Part shown: piece by piece, positions 1 to 5,980 of the stretch
Position numbering within the stretch: the stretch's first letter is position 1
How the letters are laid out: each line of letters starts with the position of its first letter
NCBI GenBank assembly: GCA_018065885.1
Contig: JAGHSL010000001.1
Coordinates: 1-6,667, forward strand
DNA: 6,667 bases
Source of the DNA: Candidatus Limimorpha equi
GTDB lineage: Bacteria; Bacteroidota; Bacteroidia; Bacteroidales; F082
Reading direction: 5' to 3'
Position numbers and translations under genes: made by a program
Notes under the pieces: generated by a model
The model's database searches: none
The model's input: only the letters and a program-made list of their open reading frames with translations
Told to the model about the DNA's origin: nothing

Positions 1-41
1 TTCCAAATGCCATTCGGCTGTAAATCTTTAATTTCGCTCAT
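1..41 (-). CDS. Start of a gene running off the left edge; possible PepD-type (aminoacyl-histidine) dipeptidase, 5' end only
   Basis: Only the first 13 codons are visible, read leftward from an ATG at 39-41: MSEIKDLQPNGIW, still open at the window edge. This resembles the amino terminus of cytosolic PepD-type dipeptidases (E. coli PepD begins MSELSQLSPQPLW). Those are zinc-dependent M20-family enzymes that split Xaa-His and other dipeptides in the cytoplasm. No catalytic residue is in view, so the name rests on about 13 residues and recall of the family, and could be wrong. The gene is divergent from the small lipoprotein gene at 197, and the 155 bp between the two starts must hold both promoters. 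No Shine-Dalgarno sequence precedes the ATG; the leader is AT-rich, as is common in Bacteroidota. Confidence 0.45.
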   Translation of the reverse strand, partial: MSEIKDLQPNGIW

Positions 42-84
42 ATTGCTATTTGTTTATGTGTTGTTATGTCTTTAAAATCGGTTG

Positions 85-92
85 CAATTTTA
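85..92 (-). promoter_or_regulatory. Possible Bacteroidota-type -7 element for the leftward gene
   Basis: On the minus strand this reads TAAAATTG, matching seven of eight positions of the TAnnTTTG consensus. It would give a leader of roughly 35-40 nt before the ATG at 41. No good -33 element is seen at the expected distance. In such AT-rich DNA a chance match is quite possible, so this is only a candidate. Confidence 0.3.
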
Positions 93-168
93 CATTATTT
101 TTCCGAATTATGAAATAAAAACTTTCACCTTTATTAATATAGTTGTTCCCGAGTGATTAAAAATTGCG

Positions 169-176
169 TACTTTTG
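169..176 (+). promoter_or_regulatory. Bacteroidota-type -7 promoter element for the small lipoprotein
   Basis: The sequence TACTTTTG matches the TAnnTTTG consensus exactly. A TTG at 143-145 could serve as the -33 element, but its 23-bp spacing is slightly long. Transcription would begin near 181-184, leaving a leader of only about 15 nt before the ATG at 197. Because the element lies inside any reading frame begun at the TTG codon at 164, it argues that translation starts at 197. Confidence 0.6.
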
Positions 177-196
177 CAGCCAAATTATTTGCGACA

Positions 197-562
197 ATGA
201 AAAAGTATTTACCGATTTTATTATTGATGTTGCTCGCCATTGCAGGCTGCAGCAGAAAACCTGCCGAGTACAAAATGAGCGTTGAAGGCAAAGACATTAT
301 TGAAAACACCGATGCTTTCACTTCCGAAGTCTTGAAAAATGGTCCGAAATACTCTGCCGAGGACTGGGAGTTCGTTACCGTGCAGTTCGGCATGATGTGC
401 AAGGACTATAAGGAAAACGAATGGCGTATGTTTGAGGCCGACCGCAACCTCTATCAGCAGGCTCGCGTGAAGTACATTCAGGCCATTGATGCCACCAACA
501 ACCCAGAATTGCAGGCTGCAACAAAGAAACTTTTCAACGACATTTTTGAAGTGAATCAGTGA
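197..562 (+). CDS. Small lipoprotein of unknown function
   Basis: This encodes 121 residues. The amino terminus MKKYLPILLLMLLAIAGC is a lipoprotein signal peptide: two lysines, a hydrophobic core at residues 4-16 and a lipobox (IAGC) with the lipidated cysteine at position 18. The mature part, about 104 residues, is charged and probably mainly helical, with many Lys, Glu and Asp, a YxxxDWEFV stretch near residues 52-60, and alternating charged and aromatic residues (EWRMFEADRNLYQQ) near 75-88. I recognise no domain. A longer frame begins at TTG 164, but that extension contains the promoter, lacks signal-peptide character and would bury the signal sequence, so ATG 197 is chosen. The gene appears monocistronic, with its own promoter just upstream and a hairpin terminator 28 bp after the stop. 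An inner- or outer-membrane lipoprotein facing the periplasm is the most that can be inferred. Confidence 0.8.
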   Translation: MKKYLPILLLMLLAIAGCSRKPAEYKMSVEGKDIIENTDAFTSEVLKNGPKYSAEDWEFVTVQFGMMCKDYKENEWRMFEADRNLYQQARVKYIQAIDATNNPELQAATKKLFNDIFEVNQ

Positions 563-589
563 TTTCCTGATTTTTGAGACAAAAATCAA

Positions 590-620
590 GCGGAAGCTAA
601 ATCTTAGCCTCCGCTTTTTT
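590..620. terminator. Probable bidirectional intrinsic terminator between convergent genes
   Basis: An inverted repeat of 11 bp arms (590-600 and 604-614, GCGGAAGCTAA / TTAGCCTCCGC) surrounds a 3-nt loop. On the plus strand it is followed at once by six T residues at 615-620. The arms have one A-C mismatch in plus-strand RNA, which becomes a G-U wobble in minus-strand RNA, so the minus-strand hairpin is fully paired. The minus-strand exit is also T-rich (TTGATTTTTG, complement of 577-589). It lies between the lipoprotein stop (562) and the exporter stop (625), so it can end transcription from both sides. Confidence 0.8.
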
Positions 621-624
621 ATTG

Positions 625-2454
625 TTAATTGAATGATTGCAAGTCGGTCAGTTTCTTGTAGATGCCGCCTTTGGCAATCAGTTCGTCGTGTTTGCCTCGT
701 TCAACGATTTGACCTTTTTGCAGAACGATGATTTCATCGGCATATTGGATGGTCGAAAGACGGTGGGCAATGACAATGGAAGTGCGCTGTTCCATGACTT
801 TTGAGAGCGCATCCTGCACAAGTCGTTCAGATTCAGTATCTAACGATGAAGTGGCTTCGTCAAGGATGAGAATTGGCGGGTTTTTCAAGACGGCGCGGGC
901 GATGCTGAGACGCTGGCGTTGACCACCGGAAAGGTTCATGCCTCGGTCGCCAATCAGCGTGTCGTAACCATGTTCCATAGTCGAGATGAAATCATGAGCG
1001 TTGGCAATCTTGGCCGCTTCGATGACGGCTTCGCGCGATACATTTTCCATGCCGAAGGCTATGTTGTTGAAAACCGTATCGTTGAACAGGATGCTTTCCT
1101 GTGTCACGATGCCCATCAAGCCGCGTATGTCGCTGATTTTGTAGTTGCGTATGTCGTGGCCGTCAATCAGGATTTGTCCTTCGCAAACATCGTAAAAACG
1201 AGGCAGCAAGTCGGCCATGGTCGATTTGCCGCCGCCGCTTTCACCAACCAAAGCAATCAGTTTGCCTTTGCCGATTTTAAGGTTGATGTCTTTCAAAACA
1301 TCGTCTTTGTTGTAGCGGAAAAACACGTTTCTATACTCAATGTTTTGCTTGAATTCATTGATTCTGATCGGTTTTTCCTTTTCGGTGATGACTTCTTCTG
1401 CATCGAGAATTTCAAAAACGCGTTCAGCTGAAGCAATGCCTTTCTGCACGCAATAATAACCTTGCGAGAACGATTTTGCTGGCGAGATGATTTGTGAGAA
1501 GACAACTATGTAGGTCACGAAATCGGCGGCACTAATGCTGCTGTTTCCGCCCAAAATCAGTTGTCCGCCAAACCACAAGACGATGATGACAACGATTGCC
1601 GAAAGAAATTCGCTCATGGGGGAACTCATGTCGCGTTTGCGCTGCACGCTGCGGAGCAGTTTGGAATAAGTGCTGTTTTGTTCCTCGAATTTTTCGGAAG
1701 AATACTGTATTGCATTGAATCCCTTAATGATGCGTAATCCGGAAATGGTTTCTTCGATGGTCGAAATCATGCCGCCGAGTTGTTTCTGGTTTTCTTTCGA
1801 TTCCTTTTTCAGCATTTTCCCAACCTTGCCGATTAGTAGGGCAGCAAGTGGCAAAACAGCTAATACGAAAAGCGTGAGTTTTGGGCTTAGGCTGACCATG
1901 AAACCGAAATAGACGATGATAGTCAAAGGCTCTTTGGTAAGCATTTCCAAATAGTTCAGGATTGAAATTTCAATTTCCTGGACATCGGTTGTGATGCGTG
2001 CCATGACATCGCCTTTGCGTTGCTTGCCGTAGAATGAGAGCGGCAAAATAAGAATCTTGTTGTAAATGTCGCGTCTCAAATCGTGGACGGCACCCGCACG
2101 GATATTTGCCATAAAATAGCAAGCCAAAAAACGTCCCGTGTTACGGAGCAGGAATGAAACTAAGAGAACTAAGCAAATGAAAACCAAGGCATAATAATGG
2201 CCGTGTTTGATAATCAGATTGCTCATAATGTAATTGAGATACTGCAACAGGAATTGCGAGTTGAGGGCAAATTCCGGCTTTGCAACGGCTTCAATGGCAT
2301 TGGTGGTGAAAAGCAGGTTGAGGAATGGCACAACCAATGCGAATGAAAACAGGGAGAAAAAAATCGCCATGAGATTGAACACGATGTTCAAAATCACAGA
2401 TGCCCAGTAAGGCTTGACGTATGTGAGGACGCGGGTGAATTTGTGCTTGGCCAT
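625..2454 (-). CDS. MsbA-like ABC exporter (fused permease and ATPase)
   Basis: This encodes 609 residues, the usual size for a half-transporter that works as a homodimer in the inner membrane. The first ~330 residues form the permease, with hydrophobic segments near 18-50, 86-112, 171-188, 190-210, 280-302 and 308-326. The rest is a complete ATPase domain: aromatic A-loop Tyr381, Walker A GESGGGKST at 404-412, Q-loop Gln452, signature LSGGQ at 508-512, Walker B ILILDE at 528-533 with catalytic Glu533, D-loop SSLD at 536-539 and H-loop His564. All catalytic positions are intact. Family relatives include the lipid A flippase MsbA and many drug or peptide exporters. The substrate cannot be read from sequence, so lipid A export is a possibility only. 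The stretch between the first two membrane segments (about 50-85) seems long for MsbA. The start is 5 bp after the stop of the DUF4919-like gene, which implies cotranscription with purB. Confidence 0.9.
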   Translation of the reverse strand: MAKHKFTRVLTYVKPYWASVILNIVFNLMAIFFSLFSFALVVPFLNLLFTTNAIEAVAKPEFALNSQFLLQYLNYIMSNLIIKHGHYYALVFICLVLLVSFLLRNTGRFLACYFMANIRAGAVHDLRRDIYNKILILPLSFYGKQRKGDVMARITTDVQEIEISILNYLEMLTKEPLTIIVYFGFMVSLSPKLTLFVLAVLPLAALLIGKVGKMLKKESKENQKQLGGMISTIEETISGLRIIKGFNAIQYSSEKFEEQNSTYSKLLRSVQRKRDMSSPMSEFLSAIVVIIVLWFGGQLILGGNSSISAADFVTYIVVFSQIISPAKSFSQGYYCVQKGIASAERVFEILDAEEVITEKEKPIRINEFKQNIEYRNVFFRYNKDDVLKDINLKIGKGKLIALVGESGGGKSTMADLLPRFYDVCEGQILIDGHDIRNYKISDIRGLMGIVTQESILFNDTVFNNIAFGMENVSREAVIEAAKIANAHDFISTMEHGYDTLIGDRGMNLSGGQRQRLSIARAVLKNPPILILDEATSSLDTESERLVQDALSKVMEQRTSIVIAHRLSTIQYADEIIVLQKGQIVERGKHDELIAKGGIYKKLTDLQSFN

Positions 2455-2459
2455 AGTGC

Positions 2460-3164
2460 TTATTTTAGTTTTAATCCTTCAATGTCTTCGAAAAAGAGTT
2501 CTTTGAAATACAACTTCTGTTCTCCTTTCCTCCAAACGCAATACATGTTTCCGTTTTCATCAGCTCCAAGTCCATCGGTGCCTCCTAAAAAACCGAGAAC
2601 ACCTTTAAGAACGTGCTCGTCTTCGATATCAATGACTTTGATGGCGTTTTTAGGGCTTTGTCCTGTCCCTTCGGAAAAAATGGCATCAAGTAGTTTGGTG
2701 AACATGATTGTGTATTCCTCGCATCTCTCATCGTTTTTTTCTTGCATACACTTACATGTGTGAAGCAAAACGGTTAAATCAACAGGATTGGTCTCCAAGA
2801 GGGTAACGCCAAGTTCGATGATTTTCTTTTTGTTGCCTTTTGCCACAATTTTGTCAAAATTCATTCTTTCTTTTGATGCAAGGAAAGGAAGACCTTTGTG
2901 GGTACTCTTGAATAGTTGTCCATAATAAAGATAATAGCAGTCTTCAACTGTAAGTTCCGATTTGTTGTTTTTGACTTTGGCTTCAAGTTTTGGATAGTAA
3001 TAGTCACTAGTGGTGTCGCTAACCATAGCATAAATGATAGACTTGAAGTTGGTTGAAACGCTATACGTTGAATCTGCAATAATGCTATCGTTGGATTCAA
3101 CCATCTGACCGTATGAAAGCATGAATCCAAAAATCAGGACAATGGTTGTTGCTATTCTTTTCAT
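2460..3164 (-). CDS. Secreted DUF4919-like protein of unknown function
   Basis: This encodes 234 residues. The amino terminus MKRIATTIVLIFGFMLSYGQ is a signal peptide with likely cleavage after residue 19. There is no lipobox cysteine, so the product should be periplasmic or outside the cell. The pattern fits my recall of the Bacteroidetes family DUF4919: a YYYPKL motif at 55-60, LTVEDCYYLYYG at 71-82, a helical section ending ETNPVDL at 124-130, GTGQSPKNAIKVID at 166-179, an EDEH acidic turn, and a carboxyl part ending around LYF at 218-220. No enzyme motif is visible and no function is known to me. It starts 10 bp after the purB stop and ends 5 bp before the exporter start, so it is almost certainly translated from the same message. 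The coding sequence looks more AT-rich than purB or fba, which may mean a separate origin; this was judged by eye and not counted. Confidence 0.75.
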   Translation of the reverse strand: MKRIATTIVLIFGFMLSYGQMVESNDSIIADSTYSVSTNFKSIIYAMVSDTTSDYYYPKLEAKVKNNKSELTVEDCYYLYYGQLFKSTHKGLPFLASKERMNFDKIVAKGNKKKIIELGVTLLETNPVDLTVLLHTCKCMQEKNDERCEEYTIMFTKLLDAIFSEGTGQSPKNAIKVIDIEDEHVLKGVLGFLGGTDGLGADENGNMYCVWRKGEQKLYFKELFFEDIEGLKLK

Positions 3165-3174
3165 ATAGGTTCAC

Positions 3175-4521
3175 TTAGAATGTAAATCCGGTATAGTTTT
3201 CCGGTGTAATTGCTCTCAGCTCTTCCTTAATGGATTCGCTGACAGGCAATTCGTTGATGAAGTTGTCGATGCTTTCCTTGTCGATGTGCTTGTTGGTGCG
3301 TGTGAGGCCTTTCAGGAGTTCGTAGGCACCTTCGATTTGTTCGCGGCGCAGGACGGTCTGGATGGCTTCGGCGACAACGGCATAGTTCTGCTGCAAGTCG
3401 TAGCGGATTTTGTCTTCGTTGAGGAGCAGCTTGTCCAAGCCTTTCATCAGCGATTTGATAGCAATCAGCGTGTGAGCCAAAGGCACGCCTATGTTGCGGG
3501 TGACGGTCGAGTCGGTAAGGTCACGCTGCAAACGGCTGATAGGCAGCTTGCTGCTGAGGTGGTTGAAGATGGCGTTGGCCATGCCGAGGTTGCCTTCGGC
3601 GTTTTCGAAGTCAATCGGGTTCACCTTGTGCGGCATGGCTGACGAACCGACTTCGCCGGCCTTGATTTTCTGCTTGAAATATTCCATCGAGACATACATC
3701 CAGATGTCGCGCGATAAATCAATGAGTATGGTGTTGATGCGGCGCATAGCATCGAAATAGGCGGCCATGTTGTCGTAGTGCTCGATTTGTGTCGTCGTCT
3801 GCTGGCGCTTGAGTTTCAGACTCTTTTCGACGAATTTCTTGGCAAAGGCTGGCCAATCGGTGTCAGGATAAGCCACTTTGTGGGCGTTCATGTTGCCGGT
3901 GGCACCGCCGAATTTTGCCGTGAACGGAATGTTATTCAGCATCTTCATCTGGTCGTTCAGACGCTCGACAAAGACGTAGATTTCCTTGCCCAAATGGGTC
4001 GGACTGGCTGGCTGACCGTGGGTGCGGGCCAGCATGGGAATGTCTTTCCACGTTTCCGCCATATCATCCAGCTTTTCAATAAGGTCTTCCAATGCGGGAC
4101 GGATTACGAGTTTGTGGGCTTCCATCATCGAAAGCGGAACAGCCGTGTTGTTGATGTCCTGCGAAGTCAGGCCGAAATGCAGAAATTCCTTGAATTCAGA
4201 AAGTTCCATTTCGTCGAAACGGCGTTTCAGGAAGTATTCGACGGCTTTCACATCGTGGTTGGTTTCCTTTTCTATTTCCTTGATTTCTTCGGCATCTTCA
4301 AGCTGGAACTCTTCGTAAATGGCGCGTAAGTCATCATAGTCGCCGTTGAACTTTTCCAATTGAGGCAGCGGAAGTTCGCAGAGCGAAATGAAATATTCGA
4401 CTTCGACCATGACGCGGTAGCGTATCAAGGCAAATTCTGAGAAAAAGTCGTCCAATTCAACGGTTTTTGAACGGTAACGTCCATCGATGGGTGATATGGC
4501 GGTAAGTGGTGAAAGATTCAT
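3175..4521 (-). CDS. purB: Adenylosuccinate lyase
   Basis: This encodes 448 residues, close to the E. coli enzyme (456). It catalyses two purine-pathway steps in the cytoplasm: SAICAR to AICAR plus fumarate, and adenylosuccinate to AMP plus fumarate. It belongs to the fumarase/aspartase superfamily and acts as a homotetramer. The amino terminus MNLSPLTAISPIDGRY matches the E. coli-type subgroup. The three conserved active-site regions are present: LTSQDINNTA at 118-127, ARTHGQPASPT at 165-175 with catalytic His168, and the superfamily signature GSSAMPHKVNPIDFE at 292-306, which carries the mobile-loop catalytic serine (Ser293 or Ser294). Further conserved runs are SKLPISRLQRDLTDST at 324-339 and TRNIG at 341-345. 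The protein appears intact. It is the first gene of a probable operon with the DUF4919-like gene and the ABC exporter. No convincing promoter consensus was found in the 244 bp upstream. Confidence 0.95.
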   Translation of the reverse strand: MNLSPLTAISPIDGRYRSKTVELDDFFSEFALIRYRVMVEVEYFISLCELPLPQLEKFNGDYDDLRAIYEEFQLEDAEEIKEIEKETNHDVKAVEYFLKRRFDEMELSEFKEFLHFGLTSQDINNTAVPLSMMEAHKLVIRPALEDLIEKLDDMAETWKDIPMLARTHGQPASPTHLGKEIYVFVERLNDQMKMLNNIPFTAKFGGATGNMNAHKVAYPDTDWPAFAKKFVEKSLKLKRQQTTTQIEHYDNMAAYFDAMRRINTILIDLSRDIWMYVSMEYFKQKIKAGEVGSSAMPHKVNPIDFENAEGNLGMANAIFNHLSSKLPISRLQRDLTDSTVTRNIGVPLAHTLIAIKSLMKGLDKLLLNEDKIRYDLQQNYAVVAEAIQTVLRREQIEGAYELLKGLTRTNKHIDKESIDNFINELPVSESIKEELRAITPENYTGFTF

Positions 4522-4542
4522 GTTTGTTATCTTTTAGTCAGG

Positions 4543-4728
4543 AATTAGTGAAATCGAAGATTCGACGTAGTCAATTAGAGAAATGGACGTTATGCTACTG
4601 AAACTCTTTGCGCAAGCGCAATTTTGAATTTGATGAACATCATACTGCAATAGCCTATTCTTTTATTCTAATGCGAAACACCAACTTCAAGTAGGTCTGA
4701 GCCCGAAAAATCTCTAAATTCTCTAATT
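4543..4728. repeat. Short dispersed AATTAGWGAA repeats, direct and inverted
   Basis: AATTAGTGAAAT at 4543-4554 and AATTAGAGAAAT at 4573-4584 differ at one position and start 30 bp apart. The reverse complement TTCTCTAATT lies at 4719-4728, a perfect 10-bp inverted match to 4573-4582, preceded by a shorter TCTCTAAATT at 4711-4720. A related inverted-orientation sequence, with one inserted T, lies at 5902-5915 beyond fba. The spacing and composition suggest a remnant of an interspersed intergenic repeat. No transposase or clear target duplication is present. Confidence 0.45.
4608..4621. repeat. Perfect inverted repeat TTGCGC-AA-GCGCAA
   Basis: Two 6-bp arms flank a 2-bp centre, 14 bp in all, about 90 bp upstream of the purB start. 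It is GC-rich in an AT-rich gap. It could be a dimeric regulator site or part of the local repeat. The spacer is too small for a hairpin unless the inner pairs open. No regulator is assigned. Confidence 0.4.
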
Positions 4729-4765
4729 CTTGATAGAAAAATATTATGATGTTTGTGAAAGACGA

Positions 4766-5773
4766 TTATTGATTTATCAGTTTGTTATCGGAACCCAAAA
4801 CGTTGACAATCTTGTGAATATAGAGCTTCTTCATATTGTCGCGGGCAGGGGTGAGGTATTTGCGCGGGTCGAATTCGGCAGGTTTTTCGGCCAAAGCCTT
4901 GCGGATGGCTGCGGTCATAGCGAGACGGCTGTCGGAGTCGATGTTAATCTTGCAGACTGCTGATTTTGCGGCCTTGCGCAATTGGTCTTCAGGAATGCCG
5001 ACGGCAGCCTTCAGGCAACCACCGTATTGGTTGATGGTGTCGACTTCTTCCTGCGGCACTGATGATGAGCCGTGAAGGACAATCGGGAAGCCAGGAAGCT
5101 GTTTTTCAACGGCTTCAAGCACATCGAAAGCCAAAGGTGGAGGGAGCAGACGACCTGTTTCTGGGTCGACGGTGCATTGTTCGGGCGTGAATTTGTATGC
5201 GCCGTGTGATGTGCCAATGCTGATGGCCAGCGAGTCGCAACCTGTCTTGGTGACAAAATCGATGACTTCTTCAGGCTTCGTGTAGTGGCTTTCGGCAGCG
5301 GAAACTTCTTCTTCAACGCCGGCCAAAACGCCTAATTCGCCTTCAACGGTGACATCGAATTGATGGGCATATTCGACGACTTTTTTCGTGAGAGCCACAT
5401 TTTCATCGTATGGCAATGCCGAACCGTCAATCATGACGGATGAGAAGCCCATATCGATGCACGATTTGCAGAGTTCGAATGAATCGCCGTGGTCGAGGTG
5501 CAGCACGATTTCAGGATGCTCGCAGCCTAATTCCTTGGCGTATTCGACGGCACCTTCAGCCATGTAGCGCAGCAGAGTCTGGTTGGCGTAGTTGCGTGCG
5601 CCTTTCGAAACTTGCAGAATGACAGGCGATTTGGTCTCAACAGCAGCCATGATGATGGCTTGCATCTGTTCCATATTGTTGAAGTTGAATGCAGGGATGG
5701 CATAACCGCCGTCGACTGCCTTTGCGAACATTTCACGGGTGTTCACAAGCCCTAATTCCTTATAACTTACCAT
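4766..5773 (-). CDS. fba: Class II fructose-bisphosphate aldolase
   Basis: This encodes 335 residues from the ATG at 5771-5773. The enzyme reversibly splits fructose 1,6-bisphosphate into dihydroxyacetone phosphate and glyceraldehyde 3-phosphate in glycolysis and gluconeogenesis, using a divalent metal, normally zinc. Class II landmarks are all present: AIPAFNFNN at 25-33, HLDHGDS at 92-98 (catalytic Asp94, metal ligand His95), VEGELG at 143-148, GTSHGAYK at 187-194 (metal ligand His190), LHGSSSVP at 233-240 (metal ligand His234) and the phosphate-binding NIDSD at 277-281. The length and GTSHGAYK motif fit the type found in Bacteroides and amitochondriate protists. The frame stays open upstream to 5941, adding 56 codons, but that stretch contains the promoter and repeat DNA and has no aldolase similarity, so the shorter start is right. 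The gene appears to be transcribed alone. Confidence 0.95.
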   Translation of the reverse strand: MVSYKELGLVNTREMFAKAVDGGYAIPAFNFNNMEQMQAIIMAAVETKSPVILQVSKGARNYANQTLLRYMAEGAVEYAKELGCEHPEIVLHLDHGDSFELCKSCIDMGFSSVMIDGSALPYDENVALTKKVVEYAHQFDVTVEGELGVLAGVEEEVSAAESHYTKPEEVIDFVTKTGCDSLAISIGTSHGAYKFTPEQCTVDPETGRLLPPPLAFDVLEAVEKQLPGFPIVLHGSSSVPQEEVDTINQYGGCLKAAVGIPEDQLRKAAKSAVCKINIDSDSRLAMTAAIRKALAEKPAEFDPRKYLTPARDNMKKLYIHKIVNVLGSDNKLINQ

Positions 5774-5796
5774 AGTTTTCAAATTTATTGTGTGCG

Positions 5797-5804
5797 CAAA
5801 GATA
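5797..5804 (-). promoter_or_regulatory. -7 promoter element of fba
   Basis: On the minus strand this reads TATCTTTG, an exact match to TAnnTTTG. It is followed by GCGCACACAAT and reaches the fba ATG after a leader of about 15-20 nt. No clear TTG -33 element is seen at the usual distance. The placement shows that the open frame upstream of 5773 is not translated. Confidence 0.65.
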
Positions 5805-5931
5805 GTAATTAAACTTGTGCCGAGTCTTATTTGTGATAAAAATCCATTAAAAAGAACGTAGAGATACTTTGCCGAGCATTCCTGCGTTCCGATTTGTGAG
5901 CAAATTCTCTTAATTTCAAGTTTTCTCAGCT

Positions 5932-5950
5932 CCTTCGACATGCTCAGGGA
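5932..5950. repeat. CCTTCGACATGCTCAGG-type short intergenic repeat
   Basis: The sequence CCTTCGACATGCTCAGGGA resembles a short, partly palindromic sequence (CCTTCGACaAGCTCAGG type) that I recall from intergenic regions of many unrelated bacteria. Here it lies between the fba promoter and the decayed sorting domain. Only one copy is in the window, so its repeat status rests on recall. Confidence 0.4.
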
Positions 5951-5980
5951 ATTGATTACTCATAGTTCCTAACTCTTCAC

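Larger units (their letters stand above)
4522..4765. other. Non-coding gap between fba and purB with short repeats
   Basis: This 244-bp gap holds no plausible gene. It must contain the purB promoter, but no good TAnnTTTG match is seen on the minus strand. It contains several short repeat-like sequences: two direct near-copies of AATTAGWGAAAT (4543-4554 and 4573-4584), an inverted copy at 4719-4728, an imperfect palindrome TCGAAGATTCGA at 4554-4565, and a perfect 6-bp-arm inverted repeat at 4608-4621. I see no strong terminator hairpin just downstream of fba. Confidence 0.6.
5774..5980. other. Non-coding gap upstream of fba with repeat-like sequence
   Basis: This stretch holds the fba leader and promoter. 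Beyond the promoter it contains two ATTTGTGA octamers (5829-5836 and 5892-5899), a small inverted repeat ATTTG-TGAG-CAAAT (5892-5905), a copy of the AAATTCTCT(T)AATT sequence also found on the other side of fba (5902-5915), and a CCTTCGACATGCTCAGG element (5932-5948). Near 5951-5980 is an AT-rich run resembling degenerate TTAACTC-type tandem DNA. No gene is supported here. Confidence 0.6.

Noticed and set aside
164..196. Upstream TTG start that would extend the lipoprotein by 11 residues
   Set aside because: The extension overlaps the TACTTTTG promoter element and would place extra residues before a complete signal peptide.
221..589. 122-codon minus-strand frame opposite the lipoprotein
   Set aside because: It covers the same DNA as a gene with a lipobox and its own promoter, and runs into the terminator. 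No domain is seen.
919..1431. 170-codon open frame on the plus strand inside the ABC exporter
   Set aside because: It lies antisense to the ATPase domain, whose motifs are all intact in the other frame. It has no promoter or recognisable domain.
3778..4329. 183-codon open frame on the plus strand inside purB
   Set aside because: It is opposite a well-conserved lyase, and its sequence looks like a reverse-strand by-product.
4540..4730. Complete MITE or small insertion sequence between fba and purB
   Set aside because: The inverted match is only 10 bp, there is no clear target duplication and no transposase fragment. Repeat-like sequence is all that can be supported.
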